Of a DNA stretch of 64,000 bases, positions 19,101-27,344 are shown piece after piece (positions within the stretch are counted from its first letter, which is position 1; each line of letters opens with the position of its first letter). Made by a program: the position numbers and the translations under genes. This DNA comes from Durusdinium trenchii (lineage: Eukaryota > Sar > Dinophyceae > Suessiales > Symbiodiniaceae). Where the stretch lies: assembly GCA_963970005.1 (NCBI GenBank), contig CAXAMN010004158.1:286766-350765 (forward strand), given 5' to 3'. The notes under the pieces are model-generated. The model was given only the letters and a program-made list of their open reading frames with translations, ran no database searches and was not told the origin of the DNA.

Positions 19101-21475
19101 GATGTTTTGTTATTGGCGGCAGTTCAATCGTTTAGCACAGTCAGGAAACAGTAAAGTTCAGGGCGCCCGTTCGGAACCCAAAGAATGATCGTGGGTATGA
19201 CATGGAAACTCTTGAGATGCTGGAGCCATATGAAATCATCCGCTTCTTGTTTGTGGAAGTGGGGCTTCAGATTTCAATGGACAAGGTCCATGAGTTCTGG
19301 GATCACTATCGCGGCTTGGAATCACCATGGGCTTGCCACACAAGTGCTTCAAGAGAGCACATCCCACTGGGGATTTACGGGGATGCAGCCAGGATCAGGC
19401 AGCCGGCATTTGCTGAAGTACAAAAGGCCCTAGGAGTTTTCATCAGTCTTCCATTGTTTAGGCCTCGGAGCATCAGAATGAGCAGGTGGCTGATTTGGAG
19501 CATTGACGAGAAACACCTGTTTCGGAATGATACTTTGTATTGTGCACTCCGTCGCATCACATGGAGCGTCAACCTTCTATTTGTTGGCCGTTATCCACAG
19601 ACGAATGCATATGGACAACCATTCGATCCGGAATTGGCAGGTAAAGAAATCATCCCGAACCGGCGCTTTGCGGTCACTGAACTCAGAGGTGACCAGCTAT
19701 GGCACAAACAAGTGTGGAAATTCAGGGCAAGCTGGAAGGGTGGTGTCAATGAGTCTACATGTCATTTGTGTGAAACCACCAACGCGGGGCGGTTGGCTTA
19801 CTACAGGGTGCATGAAGGCAATGAGATACCCGCAGAATATTCGTTGTGTGAGTTCATCAACAAGCAGTTGCCCCAGCATGATGTATGTACCCTGGGCTGA
19901 ATTAAACCCGAATCAGTGTTCAGAACAATCTCGTTCATCCCATAGAGATTCATGGACTGACCTCCACAAGACCCTTCCCAATCCCTCTCCAGGTCCATTG
20001 CTTGGACTTGCTGGCTTTCATCACCATATAATTTCGTTCTGCTCAATGCATTCCTTGAACCTGGGCCTGTTGTATTCCATGAATGGCTGCTCTTTGAGTC
20101 TTGGTTGGCTAACCTGCAACCCTCATCACCGCAGAGTTTACTTCCTTTGGGGTGCGAATGAAAATGTGAATCTGAGCTGGTTAAGGATGGCATTATTGGA
20201 GATGTCATGGTTTGGGGACGCGCAGCTGCCGCTGCAAAAGCGGTTGGACAACGCTTTCAAAGACTTCAAGGCATTTCTGAAAGTCAGGAAGATTACTTGT
20301 TCGCAGCCCCCCTTCTCAGTGAAGTTGGCTACATGGTTGAGCGTACACGCCTGTGTTTATTTATTTATGTGCGAAGTATGTTTCAACATGCCTGCATAAA
20401 TATGCATGCATTAAATTGAAATGCCTCAGCAAGCTTGCGGCTAAGATTCTGAAAAAACATGACGAGATCTTGATGACGGGGAAGGCGTTCAACAACAGAG
20501 TCATATTGGAGTGGCTCGCTCATATCCTCAAGGCTGCCCGAATCAATGCTCCAGACCCCAGGGTTGAATACATGTTCCTTGCTATGATGCTCGATTCAAC
20601 TTGGCAGTAAAAAACAAAGAAGGTACACTCACAGAGGTACTTACTGCAGTGCTGCGATTGTGTTCACATTCCTAAGTCCTGGTCGTGTACGGTTACAAAT
20701 CATGGATGGCATGGGAATCTCAGGAACAGCTTGGCAAGTTTCTTTGGCATGATGGAGCGCTGTGGCCGCTTTTTGTGACTCGGTGCCATCTGATGAAAGA
20801 TTTCTGAAAGAACATTGTGCGGATCGAGGTGCTTGTATCGATAGATGTCTTCTTCTTTGGACCCCACAGCCCTACAGCCCAGCTTAGGACACCTTCTCAA
20901 TCAGCTTCGCTTTACTCTGAAGGAATCACCTTTGTGAGAGCGCATCTGGTTCTATCTGACATGAGCTTCAGGCGTGGCTCCGTGTGAGGGTTTAGAAGCA
21001 AGGTCAACGACATGCACGCACACAAGAGCTTTTGCCAAATGATTTCATTCAGGGGCAATCAGAACCACTTCATTATCCGTCCAAAACTCCATGCGACTTG
21101 CCTCAATAGGCTAGATGCCCTCCTTATCTATGCAAATAAGAATCGAATTCGTGGCCGCCACAGTGGCCAATGCTGCGGTTCTCAGGTGATGATCCATTTT
21201 TTGAAGTCCATCAGACTTTACCGCTACTTGGTGTGAAATCGCATCAAGGGTGGGTCAAATAGTTAGAACATGCATGAACGCGGTCCGTTATATAAGCGAG
21301 TACAAAGATCGACATTACAAGACATCGACTTTAAACCCAGCGCTGCTGGACAAGGTATTAAATTGCTCATGCATGGTTGCATGGCTTCGTGTGAGCTTAA
21401 TTGCCAAGCTTCGAGGTGCCAACCCACGACACTACCATTGCTTCCAGGACGAGGACGCCATGGGACTTCTCAAGG
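6954..21475 (+). CDS. large multi-exon gene: methyltransferase-like module plus GDAAR/ELRGD/DED module
   Basis: Whole-gene entry; exon groups are listed below. About 35 exons encode about 2,000 residues. Seen: most consecutive exons join in matching phase with GT-AG or GC-AG introns, for example 7592/7932, 8004/8130, 8185/8245, 8327/8432, 8486/8571, 8663/8745, 15780/15979, 16038/16220, 20603/20724 and 20774/21053. Order: basic N-terminal region, acidic/basic linkers, methyltransferase-like LDLFAG...PCNTFVW module, YPKRYGKAVA segment, Ser/Lys linkers, WLTKAQIAIKY segment, helical stretch, then GDAAR-ELRGD-CxxC-LNLG-RPKLH-DED module. Known: I recognise this motif order from uncharacterised dinoflagellate proteins present in many copies. 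Inferred: a domesticated or still mobile element-encoded protein acting on nucleic acid. Junctions 13448/13503 and 13619/14827 do not match phase, so an exon may be missed or the locus may be two genes. Confidence 0.65.
7502..7592 (+). CDS. exon of the large gene
   Basis: It encodes RYYKDLCDPQFLKQRRKK then LREEERKAATYC, a basic amphipathic helix, and ends before donor GTTAAA in phase 0, matching the next exon at 7932. The acceptor is ttcggag. Confidence 0.55.
7932..8185 (+). CDS. two exons of the large gene
   Basis: The first exon (7932-8004), between tcgcattgcag and GTGAGG, reads VVKDANYQHGMGFLATFAGD then LPTQ and leaves one base. The second (8130-8185) starts after ctcattccag, takes that base to form Gly, reads SFEACINCGQSQFYPAFT and ends before a GC donor in phase 0. 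The CINCGQ motif could bind metal. Confidence 0.55.
8245..8663 (+). CDS. three exons of the large gene
   Basis: Exon 8245-8327 (acceptor ttttag, GC donor) reads EWARVEAGLHRAIASYVCNR then VMRHPNA. Exon 8432-8486 (acceptor cttgcaag, GC donor) reads AGHQRMQSLKDMALAAFE. Exon 8571-8663 (acceptor cccctag, donor GTGAAC) reads DRGVLLKGKKKKIPTKGRSM then FPTKEASVDVG. All three junctions and the next one (8745) match phase. The content is helical, then strongly basic. Confidence 0.6.
8745..9466 (+). CDS. two exons: acidic linker
   Basis: Exon 8745-9233 opens after cacctgcgcag with AKEKVETQSPGHDSQFF and runs 163 residues rich in Glu, Asp and Pro, including ECVVGHDEKGAEQ, to a GC donor after AAG. Exon 9347-9466 (acceptor ggctcccgcag) reads DRASLTELPKPADGSLRSQA and EKAAQELLEKVGTNDIDLVK. 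Both are probably disordered or helical. Both junctions are phase 0. Confidence 0.6.
9587..10368 (+). CDS. two exons: RGRGRG and TPKKAKTPKK basic region
   Basis: Exon 9587-10196 begins AQAKIRKAMKDKFNEEGG, followed by an acidic run, five GRGRG-type repeats, a long Lys/Glu stretch, KEPGKEPGKG and three copies of TPKKAK. It ends TGTG before donor GTAACA. Exon 10283-10368 (acceptor gatag) reads EEQNCQKLLACASRMEFLTL then PSHVQDKKP before GTAACC. The RGG and KTPKK repeats suggest nucleic-acid binding and nuclear location; this is inference from composition. Confidence 0.6.
10369..11552. other. large intron with a short inverted repeat
   Basis: I see no exon that fits the plus-strand gene here. A 185-codon minus frame (10347-10904) is open but overlaps known plus exon sequence and has no domain I recognise. 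Exact 10-bp inverted arms CGGTCCTGCC / GGCAGGACCG lie at 11143-11152 and 11231-11240, 78 bp apart. Confidence 0.35.
11553..12133 (+). CDS. three exons: methyltransferase-like motif I region
   Basis: Exon 11553-11596 reads SIDLDSEKDLLPGL (donor GTTACA). Exon 11775-11863 continues in phase with LFSPVCTVATENLMCLDLFA then GQMSVTEGF. LDLFAGQ resembles motif I (the AdoMet-binding loop, usually LDLFSGxG) of C5-type methyltransferases, but the second Gly is replaced. Exon 12052-12133 (acceptor after a CT-rich tract, gggcag) reads GTSALCFPPREPFDNTIH then PKLHDLGT; the FD may be the acidic motif II residue. The GC donor at 11864 and GA donor at 12134 are inferred from phase. Confidence 0.5.
12274..12937 (+). 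CDS. three exons: PCNTFVW methyltransferase-like core
   Basis: Exon 12274-12444 reads TGLIRATQLTLRLAEDGLLH, then AGPPCNTFVWVSRGSTGRSR. The PPC is placed like the catalytic PC of C5-cytosine methyltransferases, with CNTF instead of the usual CQ. Exon 12570-12732 reads ILLALRLASRLCLLLIIAFA then YFCVEQPRSSIM; EQP resembles motif VI ENV only loosely. Exon 12816-12937 reads WPYKLSWMGTFGHAVPKP. Intron 12733-12815 is GT-AG and phase 0. The first donor, TT/GAACCT, is a GA donor required by phase. This may be a non-catalytic relative. Confidence 0.6.
12974..13307 (+). CDS. two exons: basic segment and YPKRYGKAVA motif
   Basis: Exon 12974-13099 reads RPWVGKLYKTLPRDKQRRMK, KAAKAKVEMV and YQDKRGIWR, ending at donor GTGTGG. 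Exon 13200 onward (acceptor gctcattag) reads KGGRGLKQSAVYPKRYGKAV then AKMHAKYI. The junction matches phase (Val). The LKxSxxYPxxYGxAVA pattern recurs in dinoflagellate uncharacterised proteins. The exon ends at 13307 (donor GTTCTC) or 13284 (GA donor GAACCT); the latter matches the next exon's phase. Confidence 0.6.
13368..13619 (+). CDS. two exons of the large gene
   Basis: Exon 13368-13448 reads ENNPGQIRKEIYGNKINLPD then VKSLLRE, with donor GTAGCT. Exon 13503-13619 (acceptor tttgaccag after a T run) reads YQISISPSPVAQAPDMRLWD and PACLEELRSFLQQEVAANR, with donor GTACCA. The join between them is off by phase as I read it, so one boundary is probably wrong. Confidence 0.45.
14182..14265 (+). 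repeat. 21-bp tandem repeat, four units
   Basis: Units begin CGTGGT at 14182, 14203, 14224 and 14245, an exact 21-bp period, with the shared core CTAAACTTTGG in the middle units. They lie in an intron of the large gene. Confidence 0.7.
14451..14604 (-). CDS. antisense exon candidate inside an intron
   Basis: On the minus strand, after acceptor gagtttgaag, the frame reads VYDLHERIVLRPGAPFSFAN, ALERRSLAAAHASAAW and MAAAKKVFDAKVPG, then donor GTGCAT. The reading is far more protein-like than the plus-strand alternatives (Arg/Ala-rich). It lies between plus-strand exons at 13619 and 14827. I do not know the family. It may be an exon of a nested gene or a retroposed fragment. Confidence 0.4.
14827..16038 (+). 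CDS. long Lys-rich exon and following small exon
   Basis: Exon 14827-15780 opens after tttctctttgcag with SSDELSSPGSTVAADDKE and AREMALAKLGLSSKELLVTP, continues with about 120 residues of Lys/Glu/Gln repeats, and ends AHARRMRFYRSLD. A GC donor follows. Exon 15979-16038 (acceptor ttgccaag) reads TKALPEVKRLAERARSGQL and joins in phase (Ser). The MRFYRSL motif is a recurrent marker in related dinoflagellate proteins; the Lys-rich linker looks disordered and nuclear. Confidence 0.65.
16220..17000 (+). CDS. exon with WLTKAQIAIKY segment and Ser/Lys tail
   Basis: It opens after ccgtcaattgacag in phase with the previous exon and reads GKQSKTRKLQLLFEQWVSAS, EKWSSSSLVISMKQ, RRWLTKAQIAIKYNSKELAE, EICHHKESDE and LLLYLVWDEEYVSEERDE. 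This 110-residue part looks folded; about 140 residues of Ser/Lys/Asp low complexity follow. The last full residue is Gly split across donor GTCTTC. A GC donor at 16995 is an alternative. Confidence 0.65.
17602..17988 (+). CDS. two helical exons of the large gene
   Basis: Exon 17602-17737 (acceptor gacttccag) reads SESMKAAMTAELASWKSRLE and QARKPLLEAFERDEAALAG, an amphipathic helix pair, ending at a GC donor. Exon 17923-17988 (acceptor gctgcgcag) reads VSKMKPCACTAESTLKAYKN then AK before another GC donor, both phase 0. They probably form a helical spacer before the C-terminal module. Confidence 0.55.
18358..18800 (+). CDS. two weaker exons of the large gene
   Basis: Exon 18358-18432 (acceptor cttcgcag, strong donor GTGAGT) in phase 0 reads MMTVAPSLCTLNTLPMKLHL then ESLGW. 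A second exon from 18728 (acceptor cacttaag) reads ASSIRRAMRGAKKHLLATGS then HSFLK, ending near 18802 at a GC donor. Support is splice sites and phase; composition alone is not decisive, and another exon may lie between here and 19145. Confidence 0.4.
19145..19886 (+). CDS. main exon of the C-terminal GDAAR/ELRGD/CxxC module
   Basis: It opens after gcacagtcag and runs 247 residues. Key segments: LEMLEPYEIIRFLFVEVGLQ, VHEFWDHYRGLESPW, IPLGIYGDAARI, FISLPLFRPRSIRMSRWLIW, SIDEKHLF, TELRGDQLWHKQVWKF, WKGGVNESTCHLCETTN. Acidic residues in GDAAR and ELRGD followed by a CxxC pair suggest a metal-dependent or nucleic-acid-handling fold, possibly transposase-derived; that is inference. It is one of the most conserved-looking parts of the gene. 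The donor is taken as GTACCC (phase 1), with GTATGT at 19883 as alternative. Confidence 0.7.
19993..20327 (+). CDS. two exons: SMHSLNLG and ITCSQPPF segments
   Basis: Exon 19993 to about 20095/20103 (acceptor ccctctccag) reads PLLGLAGFHHHIISFCSMHS then LNLGLLYSMNGCS. Exon 20186-20327 (acceptor ctggttaag) reads MALLEMSWFGDAQLPLQKRL, DNAFKDFKAFLKVRK and ITCSQPPFSVKL, ending at GC donor GCTACA in phase 0. A GA donor (TT/GAGTCT) at 20096 gives the right phase; the canonical GTTGGC at 20104 does not. Confidence 0.6.
20446..20774 (+). CDS. two exons: KAFNNRVILEWL segment
   Basis: Exon 20446-20603 (acceptor gcggctaag) reads ILKKHDEILMTGKAFNNRVI, LEWLAHILKAARINAPD and EYMFLAMMLDST, with a GC donor. 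Exon 20724-20774 (acceptor gaatctcag) reads NSLASFFGMMERCGRF before donor GTGACT. The join gives Trp and the next join (21053) gives Leu, both in phase. Confidence 0.65.
21053..21475 (+). CDS. two last clear exons: RPKLH and DEDAMG motifs
   Basis: The exon from 21053 (acceptor gatttcattcag) reads GNQNHFIIRPKLH, ending near 21092 at a GC donor or slightly later. Exon 21409-21475 (acceptor attgccaag) reads LRGANPRHYHCFQDEDAMGL then LK. The DED triad is the last conserved-looking acidic motif. A final exon may follow at about 21548 (after cttctgcag) reaching a stop near 21641; this is weak. Confidence 0.55.
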
Positions 21476-21641
21476 GCAGCTTTCCATTGTATGTTGTGGT
21501 GCTAGCACGGTGTATGGTATACCGGACTTTTTGTTTTGTCTTCTGCAGCGTGCTGTGCCTAGTATGTGCACATGTGGTAAAAGCACATCTGAGGAACAAT
21601 ACTTAGAGCCCACCCACTCCATCAACGTTCATGGCCATTGA

Positions 21642-22780
21642 AGATTTGTAAGCTGCGATTGTGGTCGATGAAGTGGAAAATTCAAGAGCTTCTAGGCTGC
21701 TTTTTGAAACTAGACTTGGATGTATACTAAAGCGAGGTGTCTTTCATGAATTCCACCCTCATATCCCGATCGTCCAGGTTGAACCACTCTGCAGCGTCAC
21801 GATCTTGAAGTGAGGGATGCGGAGCAAAAGGATGCATGAATGTGGGTGGGGGGCGTGACCAGCGTGACCATGATTTCAGGTACATCGCCTATACTAAGTA
21901 TAGTCTTTGGAAGCATAGGGTACAATATATTTATATATATAGGTTACGTCACGTCCCACTTTTAAAGCTACTTCAAGTCGCATCCAGGTATCAGGTATAC
22001 CCTCATTCTGAGCGCGCAAGCTGCGAAAGGAGAGTTGAGACACCTGATACCGAGATTCATAGTGACCCTTGGACCTAGGGTACGACTGGGGCCCCCATTT
22101 TTAGGAGTGCGAACCAATCGGCCAATCTTGGAGTCCCAAGTGTCTGGGACATGGAATTTCGGGCGTTGAAGAACCCTAGTTCGACTATTCCACAGGTACC
22201 TCAGTACTCAGTATAGGATCCTATATGAGGTCACATCACCTCTGGACAAAATGCATACCACGGCATCCTCACCGAGGCTTGCGTGGAAGACTTGAAGGCG
22301 GGCACCATGTGCCCAATGGACCCGATGGATGGATCATGAGCACCCCCGCCGCGGTCTCAAGGCCTCAAGGCAGAAGGCGGTCTCTACGTATGACCATGGT
22401 CAGGGGCCCCGAAGCAGAGAAGATGTCAGGGTGTCTCATATACCAGAAACCCTGTTTTTTGGTATAGGTATATATATATATATATCGTTATACAATGCAT
22501 GTGCAGGAAACTTACAGTGTTGGGAATTCTATATATATATATATATAGTTCTATATGTAGTGACGAGATACCTCTATATATAGTCTCTTTTTGTACTTTG
22601 TAATCACATCGTCACATTTTCTATAACGTCGGGTCCAGGTATAGCTTTAGTGACTTAATGTCTTCACCATTTCGGTCATGTTTCACCACCGAATGGCCTG
22701 GTCGCGTCTCGTAGTCGGGAAGGGGTAACCCTTCGTGTTGCAGCTTGGGTGGGGACCAGCAACTGCCCAAATGTTTCAGC
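21642..22780. other. spacer with TA runs
   Basis: I see no supported exon. TA dinucleotide runs occur at about 22469-22486 and 22530-22550. A short inverted pair around ggtacct/aggtac is too weak to call. Confidence 0.4.
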
Positions 22781-22958
22781 TTGCTTCAAGCTGACGCCAT
22801 ACAGGGTAATGCTGATATATGATGGCGTCAACCCTGACAACTGTGAAACGGCATTCCGTTATAGAGAGCCCAGCAGCAGTTGGTGTACCGCTGGCGTGTA
22901 GCATCCTTGGGGCCAACGCCTTGCCGGTCGCGATGTCTGACAGCAAGGCATGTAGGCT

Positions 22959-23251
22959 AACAAGTGGGCTGACGTGCTTGCTGGGGATGTGGTGGTCGCC
23001 CCACAAGTGGGGGAGAAGTTGTTCACCGGCGGTGTGGCACTTCTTCGGCTCTCGTCCATCACCGCGGGGGAGGCCACAAGAGTTCGCGAGTTCGCTCCAA
23101 ACTGGTGCCTAGAGCAGTTAGGAGTCCAGTCTGTGGCCCTTAGGCTTGGGCCGGAGATGTTCTGGCGGAGCAAAGACGGCCGCCTTCAGACGCGGACCGC
23201 CGGGGTGTGCATCTTGACAGCTAGACCGCGGGCGTGGAACTTGCAGTTCTA
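22959..23251 (+). CDS. open coding-like fragment, unknown
   Basis: From the stop at 22953 the frame is open to 23251 and reads KWADVLAGDVVVAPQVGEKL, FTGGVALLRLSSITAG and GPEMFWRSKDGRLQ. The segment just upstream in another frame (PLACSILGANALPVAMSDSK) also looks coding, as if one reading had shifted frame, so this may be a broken or retroposed gene. Confidence 0.3.
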
Positions 23252-23884
23252 GTCAGCAATCATTCGAGCTACGCGTGGCTTTGGATTTTAGGGCTAAGTG
23301 CATTTTCGATGCTCTGCGCCTCTGCGCACTCCATGGAACATACCGGATCCCACGCGGCCGGATCGCGGACCGCGGATAGCAGCGGACAGGATCTCGGATC
23401 TGCCGTCTGCCGACAGGCGGAGGCGACGTCCCAAAAGTCTGGATGGACATCGAAGCTGTTGGGTAAAAAGAAGAAGAGCAATCAGGAGGTGAAGCTTGGC
23501 GTGGAAACATCACTTGGCTCTGCAGGGATCATTCGGACCCTTATAGAACATGGCCATTTTCTTCGGAACGGTCGTGCGCACTGGGTGGTATACTGGGCAT
23601 TCGAGTCATGTAGAGGCTTTCTTCCTCCGACATGTTTTCTCTTGACTGTTGAGGTCGTCTTGAAAGGACAACTGGCAAGGACAGCCCTGAACTATAGTGC
23701 AGGAGTAGTGCAGGATCATGCTGGACGACCTCAATGCAACGTCTCGTGGTGGCCACACCGGGACTCTTTGAAGAGTAGTGTTCAGCATTTTTCAGCTACA
23801 AACCAGTACGGTCCGGGCGGTCCAGTGTGCCACGGGGGCGCCCAGACCGGACGGGTGTGGCGTCCACAGCTCGAGTGTGTGTGA
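23234..23884 (+). CDS. long single open frame, unknown
   Basis: 216 codons are open, starting MELAVLVSNHSSYAWLWILG, a hydrophobic start that could be a signal or membrane segment, then Ser/Gly/Lys-rich sequence. No domain is recognised and other frames are also open here, so it may be chance in GC-richer DNA. Confidence 0.22.
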   Translation: MELAVLVSNHSSYAWLWILGLSAFSMLCASAHSMEHTGSHAAGSRTADSSGQDLGSAVCRQAEATSQKSGWTSKLLGKKKKSNQEVKLGVETSLGSAGIIRTLIEHGHFLRNGRAHWVVYWAFESCRGFLPPTCFLLTVEVVLKGQLARTALNYSAGVVQDHAGRPQCNVSWWPHRDSLKSSVQHFSATNQYGPGGPVCHGGAQTGRVWRPQLECV

Positions 23885-24032
23885 GAAAGAAGACTGAGGA
23901 CAGTGGAAGAATACTATGCGAAGCTTTCCAAGAAGGTGGAAGCAAAAGAACTGGATCGCCCCTCAGCATGCCACGGTGTCCGACGATGCCCAACGGGGCG
24001 GTTGATGCCGTGTCTTTCGATGGGTTCCACGC

Positions 24033-24701
24033 GTGGCCCAGGTCCCAGGGTCCGGGTTCTTCTCCGCAACCGCAACCGACGTTCCAACGCGAAACCCATG
24101 CCACGCCACCGGCACGCTTGAGTCGAAGCTGCCGGTGGCCCATGTGCTAGGCGAATGTGGAGGAGTCCTCAGATCCGTCAGAGACCAAATTGGGGGGGAA
24201 CACATGGAGAATTTAAAGAGGGAGAACCAATCCCTACGCCTTCAGTCGTACCTTCGTTTCGTTTCAGTGGGACTGGGGTGGGTGCCATGTTCGGGTCCAG
24301 TCATACCTTCGTTTCGGAGGTACGACGAAGTCGGTGTAGGGAATGGGTTTTGCTCGATAATCCCTCATTGCCCTCGTCCGAGGGGGTCAGAGCGCCACTT
24401 CTGGAGCTACCTCCACAAAAAAGAGATCAACCCCAGCCTCGCACTTTGCTACGCTCTGCTACCGTCGGACGAGAAGTCACGGGTTCTTTCACGTCCTTCG
24501 TGGTCGATTTCGAACGGACGCTGCGATGAGGTGAGAAGTTCATTCAAGAGCTGCGCGCCAGAGACAAGTCCCCTGGCGAAAGACCGTCGCTCACCGTGCG
24601 TCGCGCGAGGCTGCGGCCCTCACCGTGTCGGTGTTCTTTTTTCAACCACCGGGGTTCACGGTGCGGCCGGGCACCGTGTCGGCGGAGGTTTGACCGTGTA
24701 G
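24033..24701 (+). other. long open frame, doubtful
   Basis: 222 codons are open, but neighbouring frames on both strands are open too and the reading carries a diverged internal duplication (two 'taccttcgtttcg' segments at about 24249-24261 and 24304-24317). I treat it as unsupported. Confidence 0.15.
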
Positions 24702-25383
24702 TTGTATGTTTCCAGTTGGCAGTACTATACAGAACATCTATGCGTAAAGCTTCCACGATGCATGTTTGTTTGTTATTTTCAATGTTTTTTTGGATTAGTT
24801 TGCACGCGAATGTGGTTTGGCACAAAAGCATGTATTGCTTTTGTTAACTGATGTGAACTGTATGAATATATATATATATGTCGTGATTTTTATCAGATGC
24901 GCTGGAGGCTTTTGGATCAGCACTACGTGTGGTCCTGATCTATCCAGATCCGAGATAAAGGGTTCAGAGCCGTCGACAGGATCTAGGATCCAAGTTTCGC
25001 TTCGAACACATGCAGCTAAAACAATCCAAAACTTGGATTCCTGTACCCGCCTGGTGGGATAAGCAGTGTTGTTTTTTTGGCAGATAGAACCCACTTTCTC
25101 CAAGTCTGGTAGTCGATTTATGTTTTCAAAATTGCAGACCGCCGACTAGTGTACTTGATGGACTTTTTCTCCATGCAAAATGGCAAAACCTTACATTTGA
25201 TGTCCCCAAATGATTCAGGCGAAAAAAACATGTGGTAGGTGATCTACCCAGGAAAATGGGATAACCTGCAAAATCCTGCAAAACCTTTTTTCGGGGATTG
25301 AGCACCCCCCACTAAATATGAACATTTGTGTGATGCTTTTGGTGCTTTTCTCTCAAGTGGAACTGAATGAATCAACGCCCCAG

Positions 25384-25480
25384 GGCAAGGAATCGTGCGA
25401 AGAACGCGGAACGACGAGAGCAGTGGAAGAAGGAGCAATTCGTGACTTATCGAATCACTGGGGGGGCGAGTGAGCTGTAA
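25384..25480 (+). CDS. short 3' terminal exon, basic
   Basis: After atcaacgccccag the frame reads ARNRAKNAERREQWKKEQFV then TYRITGGASEL and TAA. There is an in-frame ATG at 25367. The reading is a basic helix with a natural end. Upstream exons are not identified. Confidence 0.35.
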
Positions 25481-26248
25481 TTTAGGGTGTTGATTGGTTT
25501 TGGCGGCAGAAACATGGGAGAGTTGTTGTTTTGCTTGTTTTGTTAGGTCAGCGGAGTTTATAGAGCCCTTGAATTCTCAACTGGACAGGTTCACAGGTCT
25601 GATACAGTTCACAGACGACCCTCCATTGGACAAATTGGACAGCCCTATTGTTTCTTCCCCTGTTTTCCTCGCCAAAGTTTGAGTGACAGGTACAAAACAT
25701 GCGACGTCGTTAGCTATGTTAGCTCGAGGCCTCTGCAGATCTGCGGAAGTTCCTAACGTTGAAAGAGTCAGAGTCTGCAGATGAATACGCTCTTCTTCGG
25801 ATCTGGGAACGTTGAAAGGGACCTCCCCGGCAGTTCCGACCTCCCAGGGCCCGGGTAGACGGATCTCGTTTCTTTCTGGTCAAGGCCTGCTAACCTGGTC
25901 GGCTCTCCCAAAGTGAAACACCCTGGGCCCGGTATAGACGGATCTGATCAGATCGTCGGGGTGTCGAACTGCCTGGGAGGTCTCCCTATTGAAAAAGTAT
26001 ACGCCATGTGTGAAGGAGACTGACTGGTAGAGTTCTTCATCGCTTGTGTATTCGGATAGTTTTGCGGATTCATGAGGATAGCTTCTTTCCATCCGGATGT
26101 GTGCGTTGCACTTTTTGCAGCGGTCACGCCCTTCCTATACCACCAGCTGGAGCATCAACCCGTTGGACTGGCCGATCGGGGCAGAGGTGGTTCAAAAGCA
26201 GTTCAACATGTATAGGCATTATGTATACACCAATGTATATAATTGTGT

Positions 26249-26359
26249 ACCAGGACCTTCAAAGTTACCTAACTTGAGATCCTAGAATGAGGTCACTTAG
26301 TCCCTAAAGAGGTCACTTAGAGACTCCAAAGAGGTCACTTTGAAGGTCCTGGGTCCTGG
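26249..26359 (+). mobile_element. MITE-like element, copy 2
   Basis: It starts CCAGGACCTTCA preceded by TA and ends TGAAGGTCCTGG, with a small 'gtcctgg' duplication at the right end followed by ATA. The inside contains three GAGGTCACTT units. It matches 51428-51540 in reverse orientation block for block. Confidence 0.7.
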
Positions 26360-26763
26360 ATATATATATATATACCCTACACATCCAACGACGCAGTTTT
26401 CCTTGGATGTACGAAATGCGACGCAGTTTAACGGCATCATATGTTATTCGTCGCTCAAAAACTTCGTTAAGACAGTTTCGTTAAAAACGTGTTAAAAGTT
26501 GATAGATATATGTCTTAATTAAGTCCTGGCAGCACATTTTTCAACAAATTACTTTACTTCGAGTGATCCCCACCATGGCATTTCAAAACAACCACGTTGA
26601 CATCAACCTTGTTGTGTATTTCAGCCCATAGCACAAGTCCTTCAGCGCCAAGTCTTACTGTTTTGTCCGAAGCGAATGCTTTCATCAGGAGACCTGCGCC
26701 CAACTAACAATACAACTCAGATCATTTCAGTAGTAGTCGTACTGGGTGGCCCAAGTGGTAGTA

Positions 26764-27301
26764 TTACTATTTATTACTATTTGTTAGTAGTAGTGGTAGT
26801 GGTAGTGGTAGTGGCTGTGTGTTTGTGGTTGTGTGTTTGTGGTTGCGTTTGTGATTGCGTTTGTGGTTGTGCTTGTGGTTGCGTCTTTGTCGTTGAGGCT
26901 GTGGTTGTGTTTGTGGTTGCGTGCTTGTCATTGCGTGTTTGTGATTGTGGCTGTGGTTGTGTTTGTGGTTGTGCGTTTGTGATTGTGTTTGTGGTTGTGT
27001 GTTTGTGGTTGTGTGTTTGTGGCTTTGTGTTGGTGGTTGTGTGTTTGTGGTTGTGTGTTTGTGATATTGTGTTTGTGATATTGTGTTTGTGACTGTGTGT
27101 TTGTGATTGTGTGTTTCTGGTTGTGTGTTTCTAGTTGTGTTTTTGGTTATGTGTTTGTAGTTGTGTGCTTGTGGTTATGTTTGTGATTGTGTGTGGTACT
27201 GGTAGTGGTAGTGGTAGTGGTAGTGTTTGTAGTTGTGGTTGTGGTTGTGGTTGTGGCTGTGGTTGTGGTTGTGGTTGTTGTTGTTGTTGTTGCTGTTGTT
27301 T

Positions 27302-27344
<43 letters not shown>

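Noticed and set aside
24033..24701. A 222-codon frame as a gene
   Set aside because: All neighbouring frames are open too, there are internal duplications, and there is no domain or splice evidence.
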